This document shows positions 8,821-16,608 of a stretch of DNA of 64,000 nt, one piece after another (the first letter of the stretch is position 1; the number at the start of each line of letters is the position of its first letter). The stretch is taken from positions 1,612,001-1,676,000 of the forward strand of contig NZ_CP068082.1 in NCBI RefSeq assembly GCF_016724845.1, read 5' to 3'. Source of the stretch: Sphingobacterium spiritivorum. GTDB lineage: Bacteria; Bacteroidota; Bacteroidia; Sphingobacteriales; Sphingobacteriaceae. The notes under the pieces were generated by a model. It had not been told where the DNA came from and searched no databases. It saw nothing but the letters and a program-made list of their open reading frames with translations. The position numbers were made by a program, and so were the translations under genes.

Positions 8821-10941
8821 TTAAAGTCCCAGCTTCTTATTTGATATACCCAGATTTCTGGCCATTCCAAACAGTGAGTTTATAAACCCGGCATTTTCCT
8901 CATCATTAGATTCTTTTGCCGCCTGCTGCAGTTTGATCAATGCAGCAGAAACAGTCAGATTCTTGATATCATTGGATGAGATACCATATTTATCAGCCAG
9001 TCCTTTGATCTTTTCGGCCAGATCTCCGTTGCCATCAGGTCCTATCAGGGAGTTCTTGATATCCAATGCATGTTTGGAGTTATCAATCAGATGATCAAAC
9101 CCTTTGGAGTTAGACACCTGACGGACAATATTTTCGAAGAACATCGTTTCGCCCCCCACGATATCGATCTTCGCCGATTTGAGTGCTTCAGACAGTACTG
9201 CGGACTGTGCATGAGCAATATCTTTCTGAATATGGATGTGTGCCAGTTCTACATCTTTTTCCTTCTGCAACTGCAATTTGAACTCTTCATGCTCTTTACC
9301 TACACCGTCCAGTTTCTTCATCGCTTCTGCTTTCTCCTCGATACCGGATGCTTCTGCCAATGCTTTCTCACGTACGACTTCCGCCTGCATTAATCCTTCT
9401 TTACGCATTGCTTCGGCTTTCTTCTCAATTACCGTCGCTGCAGCTGTTCCCTGACGTTCTTCTGCTTCGGCCTTAGCAATCATTACTTCTGCCTCCGAAA
9501 GACCGATTGCAGCCTCTTCTTTTGCCTGCGCCTCCGCAATGATTTTTCTTGCTTCAGCTTCTTTTGAAGAAGCTTCTTTTTTAGCCTCTGCTTCAATCAG
9601 CAACTCCTGTGCTTTTTTCTCTGCAATTTTACGTGCTGCTTCCGCATCGATTACTTTTTTCTCTGCTTCCTGTTCTGCCGCTATTTTAGCAGCTTCAGCA
9701 GCTTTTACTGTAGCAATTAATTTTTCTTCTGCTTCCTGCGATGCCAGAATCACTCCGGCTTGTTTCTTACGCTCCACCTCACGGAATACTTCCAGATCTT
9801 TAACCCCTTGTTGTTCTTCTATTACGCCTTTCTCTAATTGTACACGTTCCTTGATGACATTTTGTATACCTTTTTTCTCGGTCTCAATAGAACGCTCTTT
9901 GTCAATCTGGGCCAATGTCACAATACGCAGACGCTCCGTCTCTTCGAGTGCACGGTCTTTCTCTACACGCTCTGTTTCTACAGCATCTGTACGGAGTTTA
10001 TTTTTTTCCGCAATAATGATCTGACGGAGTTTATTTTCTTCCTGTACAGCTAAGGATTCTTCTGTCGAAATACGGACCGTTTCGGATTTTAAGCGTTCTT
10101 CTTCACGCACTTTAGCGATCTCGGCTTCTTCCCTTGCACGGATATTATCAATTTCTCTCTTCTGACGCTCTTCTTTTTCTGCCAGTTGACGATCCAGTTC
10201 CAATATTGCCTCACGTGCTTCTACATTCTGTTTTTTGATTACTTTTTCTTCTTCACGACGGATCAGATTGGCATTCATATTCTGTTTTGCTGTCAATTCA
10301 GTGATCTTTTTGATACCTTCCGAGTCCAGGATATTCTCAGGACTCATAAATTTGAGTTCCGTCTGCTCCAGGTAATCGATAGCACAGTCATCCAGGATAT
10401 AACCATTCAGATCCGTACCAATGATATTAAGGATTTCATCCCTAAACTCGCGACGCGCTTCATAGAGTTCAATAAAGTCAAACTTCTTCCCGACAGTCTT
10501 CAATGCTTCAGAAAACTTCGATTCGAAAATACTTTTTAAGGTCTCCGGGTCACTGGCGCGCTCGCATCCCAGATTCTGCGCTACATTGATCACATCGTCG
10601 ACGGACTTATTGACCCGGACAAAAAAGGCAACCTTTATATCTGCACGGATATTATCCTTACAGATCAGCCCTTCCTGCTGCATACGGCTAATCTCAATCT
10701 TCTTGACAGAGATATCCATGATCTCCATTTTATGAAATACCGGAATGACATACATCCCCTTATTGAAAGCCACTTTTGTACCTCCGATACCTGTCCTGAC
10801 AATGGCTTTCCCCTGCGGGATTTTTTTGTAGAACATGCTCAGGATAATGAAAAAAGCAAAGATCAGGAAAAAGACTATACCGATACCCAGGAGGACCACC
10901 ATAGTCAATCCGTCTATAAATAAAAGTGTATTACTAGTCAT
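8821..10941 (-). CDS. Flotillin-like SPFH/Band 7 membrane scaffold protein
   Basis: The N-terminus holds one membrane segment (VVLLGIGIVFFLIFAFFIIL, about residues 15-34). It is followed by an SPFH domain (IPQGKAIVRTGIGG onward, to about 200) and then a very long Glu/Ala/Lys-rich coiled coil (about 210-580) full of EAEARK/KAEAEER-like repeats. The C-terminal part (about 590-706) is a small folded tail. At 706 residues it is within the flotillin range, like E. coli YqiK and B. subtilis FloT. Flotillins form oligomeric cages that organise membrane microdomains. It begins 21 bases after the YqiJ/NfeD-like gene, its usual partner (yqiJK and yuaFG pairs), so the two are surely co-transcribed. Confidence 0.93.
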   Translation of the reverse strand: MTSNTLLFIDGLTMVVLLGIGIVFFLIFAFFIILSMFYKKIPQGKAIVRTGIGGTKVAFNKGMYVIPVFHKMEIMDISVKKIEISRMQQEGLICKDNIRADIKVAFFVRVNKSVDDVINVAQNLGCERASDPETLKSIFESKFSEALKTVGKKFDFIELYEARREFRDEILNIIGTDLNGYILDDCAIDYLEQTELKFMSPENILDSEGIKKITELTAKQNMNANLIRREEEKVIKKQNVEAREAILELDRQLAEKEERQKREIDNIRAREEAEIAKVREEERLKSETVRISTEESLAVQEENKLRQIIIAEKNKLRTDAVETERVEKDRALEETERLRIVTLAQIDKERSIETEKKGIQNVIKERVQLEKGVIEEQQGVKDLEVFREVERKKQAGVILASQEAEEKLIATVKAAEAAKIAAEQEAEKKVIDAEAARKIAEKKAQELLIEAEAKKEASSKEAEARKIIAEAQAKEEAAIGLSEAEVMIAKAEAEERQGTAAATVIEKKAEAMRKEGLMQAEVVREKALAEASGIEEKAEAMKKLDGVGKEHEEFKLQLQKEKDVELAHIHIQKDIAHAQSAVLSEALKSAKIDIVGGETMFFENIVRQVSNSKGFDHLIDNSKHALDIKNSLIGPDGNGDLAEKIKGLADKYGISSNDIKNLTVSAALIKLQQAAKESNDEENAGFINSLFGMARNLGISNKKLGL

Positions 10942-10962
10942 TGGTTAATTTGGTTTTAGTGA

Positions 10963-11643
10963 TTAAATGTTATCTAAGTTAATATCTTTTGTTACGTAAT
11001 AATATTTTTTGTCTGCCGACTCATCTACAATAATGACCCGGTCTCCGTAGCTGATCTTTTGTTTGTCGTTGCTCACCACATTCAGCCGGATTACATCCTG
11101 CTGAATCACAAACTCTGCAGAACCGATGTGCTCTCCCTCTATGGACGATTTCATCTTACCTACCCTTCCCATCAGGTCAAGTGCTTCTTCACCATTGTAT
11201 CCGACATTGGCATATACTCTGACCAGCGGTTTTGAAACCCAGTGAAGGATAAAGTAGGTCACAATAAATACGGGAATCAGAATCAAAACAGATTTGGTTC
11301 CGTATTCCGCAAGATGAAAAACGAGAGATGAAACCAGTGTTATGATCCAGCCAATAAATTTAAAAAGCGTGACGATCACCATTATCGGTACTTTTCCGAT
11401 GTTGATGTAATCCATCATTTTAGTGAAAAATGAAGGTTCAGCATCGGCGTCTACAGCACCGTCATCTGCTACATCCGTATCCGGCACATCTGCCGCAACA
11501 TCCATATTGACATGGGTATCTCCGAAATCAAATCCGTCGCCCATCAGCATGGTGAAGAGCCAGTATATCAGAGAAATACCTGTCAATGCGGTCATTATTG
11601 CATTGGACAGGGGGTTAAAAAGCAGGTCAATAATTTCTTTCAT
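10963..11643 (-). CDS. YqiJ/NfeD-like membrane protein with C-terminal OB domain
   Basis: The 226 residues show a membrane segment near 15-35 (TALTGISLIYWLFTMLMG), then an acidic Asp/Val/Ala-rich linker (about 40-68). Two more hydrophobic stretches follow (about 83-105 and 115-137), and then a beta-rich C-terminal domain (about 150-226) of the OB-fold type found in YqiJ, YuaF and NfeD. These proteins are encoded beside flotillins and share the membrane assembly. The acidic linker is unusually biased in composition. It lies between the pspA homologue (152-bp gap) and flotillin (21-bp gap). Confidence 0.82.
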   Translation of the reverse strand: MKEIIDLLFNPLSNAIMTALTGISLIYWLFTMLMGDGFDFGDTHVNMDVAADVPDTDVADDGAVDADAEPSFFTKMMDYINIGKVPIMVIVTLFKFIGWIITLVSSLVFHLAEYGTKSVLILIPVFIVTYFILHWVSKPLVRVYANVGYNGEEALDLMGRVGKMKSSIEGEHIGSAEFVIQQDVIRLNVVSNDKQKISYGDRVIIVDESADKKYYYVTKDINLDNI

Positions 11644-11795
11644 CGTTTTTTAATTTATCTTGTATTCACCGGATCTCCAAAAGATAGTAAAACCTTCAAA
11701 ACATTATCCCGGCAGATCGCACCTCTCCAGCAGATACGCTATTCCGGTCTTACTTTATCTTTTTGGAAGCAACGCCAGCAGACGGCTCCTGTATA

Positions 11796-12509
11796 CTATG
11801 CCGGATTGTCCGGTGTAATTCCCAGCTGCCGTTTCAGCTCATCCAGTTCATTACTGACGGATTCAGGACCACCGATTGCTTCGTCAATTTCTTCACGAGT
11901 CGTTTTGTTGCCTTTCGCGATCTCTCCGTATGCCTGGCTCAGCGCTTCATCTTCTTCTACCTTTTCTTTCATCCGCTCCAGCATACTGATGGTACTGTTG
12001 GAATCAATATTTGCCAACTGCTTATTTACCATCTTAGTAGCTGCAGACACTTTTACCCGTGCCTTGAGTGTTGTCAGCTCATTTTCCCATTTAGAGATAT
12101 TGAACTTCAGGATATCTACATTTTTCTGAATTTCTTCAGCAGAAGCTTTGTGAATAACAGTCTGCTTTTCGAGCTCACGCACCTCAGCCAGCAGTTGGTT
12201 TTTCAACAATAAGGCTTCTTTAGCAAGTGACTCTGCCTTTTCAGCGGACAGTTCTCCTTTTTGATTTTTTTGCAACAGCAAAATTGCCTTTTGCTCAAAT
12301 TCAGCTGATTCTGCACGCTTCTTGTCCGTATTATTCTCCGTACGGATAGCCAGTGCTTTTACTTTGGCATATGCCTCTAAAGCCTGCGCCAGATCATCTT
12401 TCATTTCACGGATACCCTGTTCCGTCATTTTGATGGGATCTTCCATCTTCTCTACTACCGAATGGATTTCTGCCTGTCCTATCCGGAAAATTCTCTTAAA
12501 AATATTCAT
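11796..12509 (-). CDS. PspA/IM30 family protein (YjfJ-like)
   Basis: The 237-residue protein is almost wholly helical, with N-terminal MNIFKRIFRIGQAEIHSVVE and repeated heptads, as in PspA, Vipp1 and E. coli YjfJ. These are ESCRT-III-like proteins that polymerise on the inner face of the cytoplasmic membrane and preserve it under stress. The combination with DUF2170 four bases upstream (stop at 12514, start at 12509) matches E. coli yjfI-yjfJ, so I place it nearer YjfJ than classical PspA. There is no PspF or PspBC nearby, so control must differ from the enterobacterial system; the divergent XRE gene is the obvious candidate. Confidence 0.92.
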   Translation of the reverse strand: MNIFKRIFRIGQAEIHSVVEKMEDPIKMTEQGIREMKDDLAQALEAYAKVKALAIRTENNTDKKRAESAEFEQKAILLLQKNQKGELSAEKAESLAKEALLLKNQLLAEVRELEKQTVIHKASAEEIQKNVDILKFNISKWENELTTLKARVKVSAATKMVNKQLANIDSNSTISMLERMKEKVEEDEALSQAYGEIAKGNKTTREEIDEAIGGPESVSNELDELKRQLGITPDNPA

Positions 12510-12513
12510 TATC

Positions 12514-12903
12514 TTAATGTTTTGAAAAACTAATTAACTGTTCTTTATATTCGCTCATCAACAGACTCAGAGAACTCAATGCCGCCTGAAATTCATTGAG
12601 GTCCAGATTATGAATCTGAAGGGTATAGCGATAAATGACTTTCTCACCATCCTCTGTCAGCGCAAATCCTCCGTGAATAATATCACGATTCTTTACAAGC
12701 AACTCTTTAAACATCTCCAGACTCTCATTTCGGATTGTAAACAGGTATTGTTCAAAAATGATAATCGGCATAGCTACCCCTACAATTAAATTGCGGATAC
12801 CATCCAATTCATTCTCTATAACAAAGACTCCTTCATCTTCATTTTTATGAACAATCTTATATCCTGTTTCTGTGATATATTTTTCAATTTTTGAGAAGCT
12901 CAT
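12514..12903 (-). CDS. DUF2170 (YjfI-like) protein
   Basis: This 129-residue soluble protein has the features of DUF2170: a central GFALTEDGEKVIYRYTLQI followed by HNLDLNEF, close to E. coli YjfI. Its biochemical function is unknown. The fold looks like alternating strands and helices of the type-III-chaperone or YbjN kind, but that is a guess. It is the first gene of the minus-strand cluster, directly after the palindromic control region, and its stop is four bases before the pspA homologue, implying tight coupling with that protein. Confidence 0.82.
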   Translation of the reverse strand: MSFSKIEKYITETGYKIVHKNEDEGVFVIENELDGIRNLIVGVAMPIIIFEQYLFTIRNESLEMFKELLVKNRDIIHGGFALTEDGEKVIYRYTLQIHNLDLNEFQAALSSLSLLMSEYKEQLISFSKH

Positions 12904-12920
12904 AATTTATTTTTTATATA

Positions 12921-12969
12921 TTGCACATATTGTTTGCATAAAGTTAAATAATGCAAAAATATTTTGCAA
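12921..12969. promoter_or_regulatory. Palindromic operator region of the PspA cluster / XRE gene
   Basis: The 92-bp gap between divergent genes contains four copies of a TTGCA half-site: 12921-12925, 12934-12938, the inverted 12952-12956, and 12964-12968. TTTGCAT (12933-12939) and ATGCAAA (12951-12957) are a perfect inverted repeat with an 11-base spacer, and TGCAAAAATATTTTGCA (12952-12968) is nearly palindromic. On the minus strand TATTTTTG (12960 down to 12953) fits the -7 consensus, so a protein bound here would cover the cluster promoter. The likely binder is the adjacent XRE protein, which probably also controls itself. Confidence 0.6.
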
Positions 12970-12995
12970 ATTAATTTTACATATTTTTTCAAAAA

Positions 12996-13658
12996 ATGTC
13001 GAATATAGGTTATAATATTAAAAAGTTAAGAAACGTAAAAGGCCTCAGTCAGCAGGCTTTTGCAGAATTGTTTAACTTAACAAGAGGTAACATTTCCTCG
13101 TATGAAGAAATGCGGGCTGAACCAAAAATAGACATCGCGCTCAAAATTGCAAATTATTTTAGCATACCACTCAGCAATCTGATCGACAAAAAGCTTTCTG
13201 TGAATGAAATTCTCAATTTCAACGACTATTTTGAGGCAAATACTTCCATTGCTCCACCAAAAAATTTAGCAGGCATTCCTTTCCTTTCCCGTGAACGTGT
13301 ATTTCTGGCTAAAGAATTACACCATAACCTCGAAAGTATTCCCAAAATCTTCTTTCCTCTATACGGTCAGGAAAATTATCTCGCTGTAGAAAACAGTCAC
13401 TTTATACCCAAACATATAGAGGCTAATAATGAAGAAAACAACATTCTGTTCTTCGGCATGCTGCAGGTTGATAATCTGCATACGCTGGCAGACAAATTTG
13501 GCTTATACTTTAGCAAAGAAGATTTTTTCATTGGTAAATTTCAACAAAGCGGAACGGAGATCTCTCTTGTCCTTAACGAATGGAAATCTCAACCGGTATC
13601 TATCGACCAGCTGAGCGACTTCTGGAAACTGGAAGGCAGGTACAATCAGATACCCTGA
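12996..13658 (+). CDS. XRE-family HTH transcriptional regulator
   Basis: Residues 1-62 form a Cro/C1-type helix-turn-helix (IKKLRNVKGLSQQAFAELF, then LTRGNISSYEEMRAEPKIDI). The remaining 160 residues look like a ligand- or protein-sensing domain that I do not recognise; it has no LexA-like Ser-Lys protease motif that I can see. The gene is divergent from the DUF2170-PspA-flotillin cluster and shares a palindrome-rich intergenic region with it, so it probably represses or activates the cluster. The start ATG at 12996 is preceded by A/T-rich sequence, typical here. Confidence 0.88.
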   Translation: MSNIGYNIKKLRNVKGLSQQAFAELFNLTRGNISSYEEMRAEPKIDIALKIANYFSIPLSNLIDKKLSVNEILNFNDYFEANTSIAPPKNLAGIPFLSRERVFLAKELHHNLESIPKIFFPLYGQENYLAVENSHFIPKHIEANNEENNILFFGMLQVDNLHTLADKFGLYFSKEDFFIGKFQQSGTEISLVLNEWKSQPVSIDQLSDFWKLEGRYNQIP

Positions 13659-13738
13659 TGAGTCGGGTTTTGTTTAAAAACTCGTCAGGCCTTGTCTCTT
13701 TTGAATGCTTGTCTTATGATTTTTATTAATATTGCAGG

Positions 13739-14197
13739 ATGCGAGCAGTAATACAACGTGTAACACAGGCATCATGTACAGTAGCGGATGCCGTCACCGG
13801 AAAAATTGATCAGGGTCTGTTGATCCTGATTGGTATCGAGGATGCAGATACAGAAGAGGATATGAAATGGATGGCACAGAAATTTGTCAATTTGCGGATT
13901 TTCTCTGATGAAAACGGGCTCATGAACAAATCTGTACAGGATATTGATGGCAATATTTTGCTCATCTCCCAGTTCACTTTATTTGCACAGACTAAAAAAG
14001 GGAACAGACCATCCTTTATACGTGCTGCACGTCCGGATAAAGCTATTCCGATGTACGAAGCCATGTCGGCTTTTCTGTCCCAGTTGCTAGGCAAAAAAGT
14101 ACAATGCGGTATTTTCGGTGCTGATATGAAAATTGACCTTCGCAATGACGGCCCTGTGACGATCATTATGAATACACAGGATAAAGATAATTTCTAA
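13739..14197 (+). CDS. dtd: D-aminoacyl-tRNA deacylase
   Basis: The 152-residue protein starts MRAVIQRVTQASC and has the two family signatures: SQFTLFAQTKKGNRPSF (near 80-96) and a C-terminal NDGPVTI. DTD removes D-amino acids, and glycine wrongly put on tRNA-Ala, from tRNA and so protects translation from chirality errors. It is cytosolic and of normal length. Its stop overlaps the start of the next gene (TAATG at 14195-14199). A near-consensus -7 box, TAATATTG, lies just ahead of the ATG. Confidence 0.97.
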   Translation: MRAVIQRVTQASCTVADAVTGKIDQGLLILIGIEDADTEEDMKWMAQKFVNLRIFSDENGLMNKSVQDIDGNILLISQFTLFAQTKKGNRPSFIRAARPDKAIPMYEAMSAFLSQLLGKKVQCGIFGADMKIDLRNDGPVTIIMNTQDKDNF

Positions 14198-15288
14198 TGT
14201 CATATCATATCTGTCTGAAGCCTTTACTCCTCCTCATGGCCCTGATATCTGTTCATCTGGTTGCCACATCTCAGCAACAGACTGGCCTGAGCTCATATAC
14301 TCAGGCACATCAGCTTTATACCGCCTATGAAGCCAGACACGGTAATTATATACAAACTCCAAACATACGTCTTCATTATCTCAGCTGGGGCGACCGCAAG
14401 AATCCGGCTGTCGTATGGCTGCACGGCAGTCTGACAAATGCATATGAGCTGATGTCCATTGCCCCTCAGCTGGCAGATGCAGGATATTTTGTCATTGCGA
14501 TGGATTATTACGGACACGGGCAGACCCCGATTCCGGCACATGAGGTATCCCTTTATCATGCGGCAGATGATGTACATTTTCTCCTGAACGAATTAAACAT
14601 TTCAAAAGCGTATATCGGCGGATTTTCAAGAGGTGCTTACATAGCGACAGCCTTTTATGACAGCTATCCTTCCAGCGTTCGCGGACTTATTCTTGAAGAA
14701 GGCGGCACTGTCGCCTTTAACAGTTACTTTCATAGACTCAGTGATGCTACATTAGACAGCCTTATTCAAAAACAGACTGCTCTTTCTTCACAAAGCAATC
14801 CTTACCTGCAGGAGTTTGACTCCCAACAGGCTGCTTTTGACTTTTTAAAAGATTCAACGGATCAGTCCCCACAATTTGAACTCCTCTCCTGGATTTCCAG
14901 AAATAAACAGGACAAGTGGATTATTTATAAAGATCTGGAACCGTTTCTGGGGCTTTCCACAGCAGAAGATTTCAAAAACATAGTGCTTAGACCCAGCAAG
15001 AGTCCCATGTTTGCCCGTTCTATAACGTCTATAGATCCGATGATTATCTATCGTAACCTGAGTGTCCCTGTATTACTTATGGAAGCCTGTTCGGATACTG
15101 ATCCATTACCATTCGATGAGGAGAACCGTATATTTACGAAGCAGTTCAAACCCTGGGTAATACATAAAAGGTATCCGGGGATTGAACACAATATTCATTT
15201 TGAACAACCAAAACTATTTACAAAGGATATTATTGAATTTTTAAATCAACACTATCATGACGATCAAAGAAGCACAGGAGACCATTGA
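14197..15288 (+). CDS. Secreted alpha/beta hydrolase
   Basis: A signal peptide (LLLLMALISVHLVATSQQQ) leads into an alpha/beta-hydrolase fold. Visible motifs are the oxyanion HGSLTN (about 76-81), the nucleophile elbow GGFSRGA with Ser144, a candidate acid in EACSDTDPLP, and the catalytic His in PGIEHNIHFEQP near the C-terminus. The substrate is unknown; the closest general type is an esterase, peptidase or epoxide-hydrolase-like enzyme. It overlaps dtd by one base and the following MazG-like gene by 32 bases, so the three form one operon although their functions do not obviously match. Confidence 0.85.
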   Translation: MSYHICLKPLLLLMALISVHLVATSQQQTGLSSYTQAHQLYTAYEARHGNYIQTPNIRLHYLSWGDRKNPAVVWLHGSLTNAYELMSIAPQLADAGYFVIAMDYYGHGQTPIPAHEVSLYHAADDVHFLLNELNISKAYIGGFSRGAYIATAFYDSYPSSVRGLILEEGGTVAFNSYFHRLSDATLDSLIQKQTALSSQSNPYLQEFDSQQAAFDFLKDSTDQSPQFELLSWISRNKQDKWIIYKDLEPFLGLSTAEDFKNIVLRPSKSPMFARSITSIDPMIIYRNLSVPVLLMEACSDTDPLPFDEENRIFTKQFKPWVIHKRYPGIEHNIHFEQPKLFTKDIIEFLNQHYHDDQRSTGDH

Positions 15289-15583
15289 CCAGTGGATCAA
15301 TACTACAGGAATCCGCTATTTTAATGAACTGACCAATACAGCTATGCTGATGGAAGAAGTAGGTGAAGTGGCCAGGATAATGGCCCGGCAATATGGAGAG
15401 CAGTCTTTTAAAAAGTCGGATAAAGAAGTGAATCTGGCGGACGAAATGGCTGATGTCCTGTTTGTTCTTATGTGTCTGGCAAATCAGACAGGAATAGATC
15501 TGACGGATGCCCTGCAAAAGAACCTGGAAAAGAAATCTATACGGGATGCTGACCGCCATAAAAACAACGAAAAGCTCAAGTAA
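15257..15583 (+). CDS. MazG-like nucleotide pyrophosphohydrolase
   Basis: This 108-residue all-alpha protein has the MazG/dUTPase-type metal motif: MEEVGEV about residues 31-37, followed by DEMADVLF about 59-66 (the EExxE...ExxD arrangement). Such enzymes hydrolyse non-canonical or surplus NTPs to NMP and pyrophosphate and are thought to be housecleaning enzymes. It is short, a single MazG domain. The start lies inside the end of the hydrolase gene in another frame (32-bp overlap), suggesting translational coupling. Confidence 0.88.
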   Translation: MTIKEAQETIDQWINTTGIRYFNELTNTAMLMEEVGEVARIMARQYGEQSFKKSDKEVNLADEMADVLFVLMCLANQTGIDLTDALQKNLEKKSIRDADRHKNNEKLK

Positions 15584-15601
15584 CAAAGTTTTAACAGCAG
15601 G

Positions 15602-15636
15602 ATTTATTTAGAATAAATACAAATAGATTATATTTG
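15602..15636 (+). promoter_or_regulatory. Inverted repeats and -7 box at the araC-family gene
   Basis: ATTTATT-TAG-AATAAAT (15602-15618) is a perfect 7-bp inverted repeat with a 3-base spacer. CAAATA-GATTA-TATTTG (15620-15636) is a second one. TATATTTG at 15629-15636 fits the -7 consensus and ends nine bases before the ATG, implying a very short leader. The first repeat shares TTTATT-N3-AATAAA with a site in front of the heme receptor gene, so a common iron- or heme-responsive regulator is plausible but unproven. Confidence 0.5.
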
Positions 15637-15645
15637 TAGATAAGG

Positions 15646-16608
15646 ATGGTTATCAAGGCTAAAATAAAGGAACATAACGAATGGTTATTCTGGGAGGAAT
15701 TGCCCGAGCATCCGCTTGCCCAGACCGCAATTTCGGAAAAACATATAGCCATCAACAAGTTCCCGATTGATATCTCTACGTATCAGATTTTAAGCCGGGG
15801 TATCTTTATCCTGCAGGCCGATATGCGATTTGCGCAACAGAGCAAAATTATATCCGAAATTGACAGTGAGGCTATTGTCAGCCAGTTTATTCTTTCCAAA
15901 AATGATTCCGGAAGAGGTTATACCTTCAGTAAGCATAATATCCGCTATATTCCCTCTCTTTACGAAGAACATGAGGTAGAGCCGGGACAACAATTCCTGT
16001 ATTTTCTGCTGATTATGACACCGGAGTTCTACAATAATCTGGTGACTATCCCGAGTCCTTTACATGCGCTTTTCAAAGAGCGTATGAAAAGCAAAACAGT
16101 TACTTCTATCGTAGAGGATGATCTCTTTGCTACTGCAGAGATGATCAAGATCATAGAAGATCTGCGCACCACCACGACCAAAAATGAGCTCAAGCAGATC
16201 TTTGTCAATGCCCGGGTACTGGAACTGATTATGCTGCAGTTTGAGCAGTTCAATCATGTGGGAGGCAAGCTGGATGACAGCCTCAGGGCTGAAGATATCC
16301 AGAAACTGGAAGAAGTATTGCGTATACTGAGAAATCAGTTTGTCAGCCCGCCTACACACAAGCAACTTTCAAAACTGGTATTGCTGAATGAATTTAAACT
16401 CAGGAACGGATTTAAGCAGCATTTCGGTACGACAATATACAACTACATCACGCGCATCCGTATGGAGGAGGCCAAGCGCTTAATTATACAGGAACAAAAA
16501 AACATGTATGAAGTGGGGATAAAAGTGGGTTTTAAACACCAGGCCAGCTTCACACATGCTTTCAAAAAATATTACGGAATCCTTCCGAGTGAACTTGTCA
16601 GAGGTTAA
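15646..16608 (+). CDS. AraC-family transcriptional regulator (heme/iron locus)
   Basis: The N-terminal 210 residues are a sensing domain of the PchR-like kind. The C-terminal 100 residues are the double helix-turn-helix of AraC/XylS (LSKLVLLNEFKLRNGFKQHF, then VGIKVGFKHQASFTHAFKKY and GILPSEL). It converges on the hmuTUV-hemS operon so closely that both stop codons lie in one TTAA (16605-16608). PchR-like proteins often sense siderophores and activate their receptors; here the neighbours suggest control of heme uptake. This is inferred from context only. Confidence 0.85.
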   Translation: MVIKAKIKEHNEWLFWEELPEHPLAQTAISEKHIAINKFPIDISTYQILSRGIFILQADMRFAQQSKIISEIDSEAIVSQFILSKNDSGRGYTFSKHNIRYIPSLYEEHEVEPGQQFLYFLLIMTPEFYNNLVTIPSPLHALFKERMKSKTVTSIVEDDLFATAEMIKIIEDLRTTTTKNELKQIFVNARVLELIMLQFEQFNHVGGKLDDSLRAEDIQKLEEVLRILRNQFVSPPTHKQLSKLVLLNEFKLRNGFKQHFGTTIYNYITRIRMEEAKRLIIQEQKNMYEVGIKVGFKHQASFTHAFKKYYGILPSELVRG

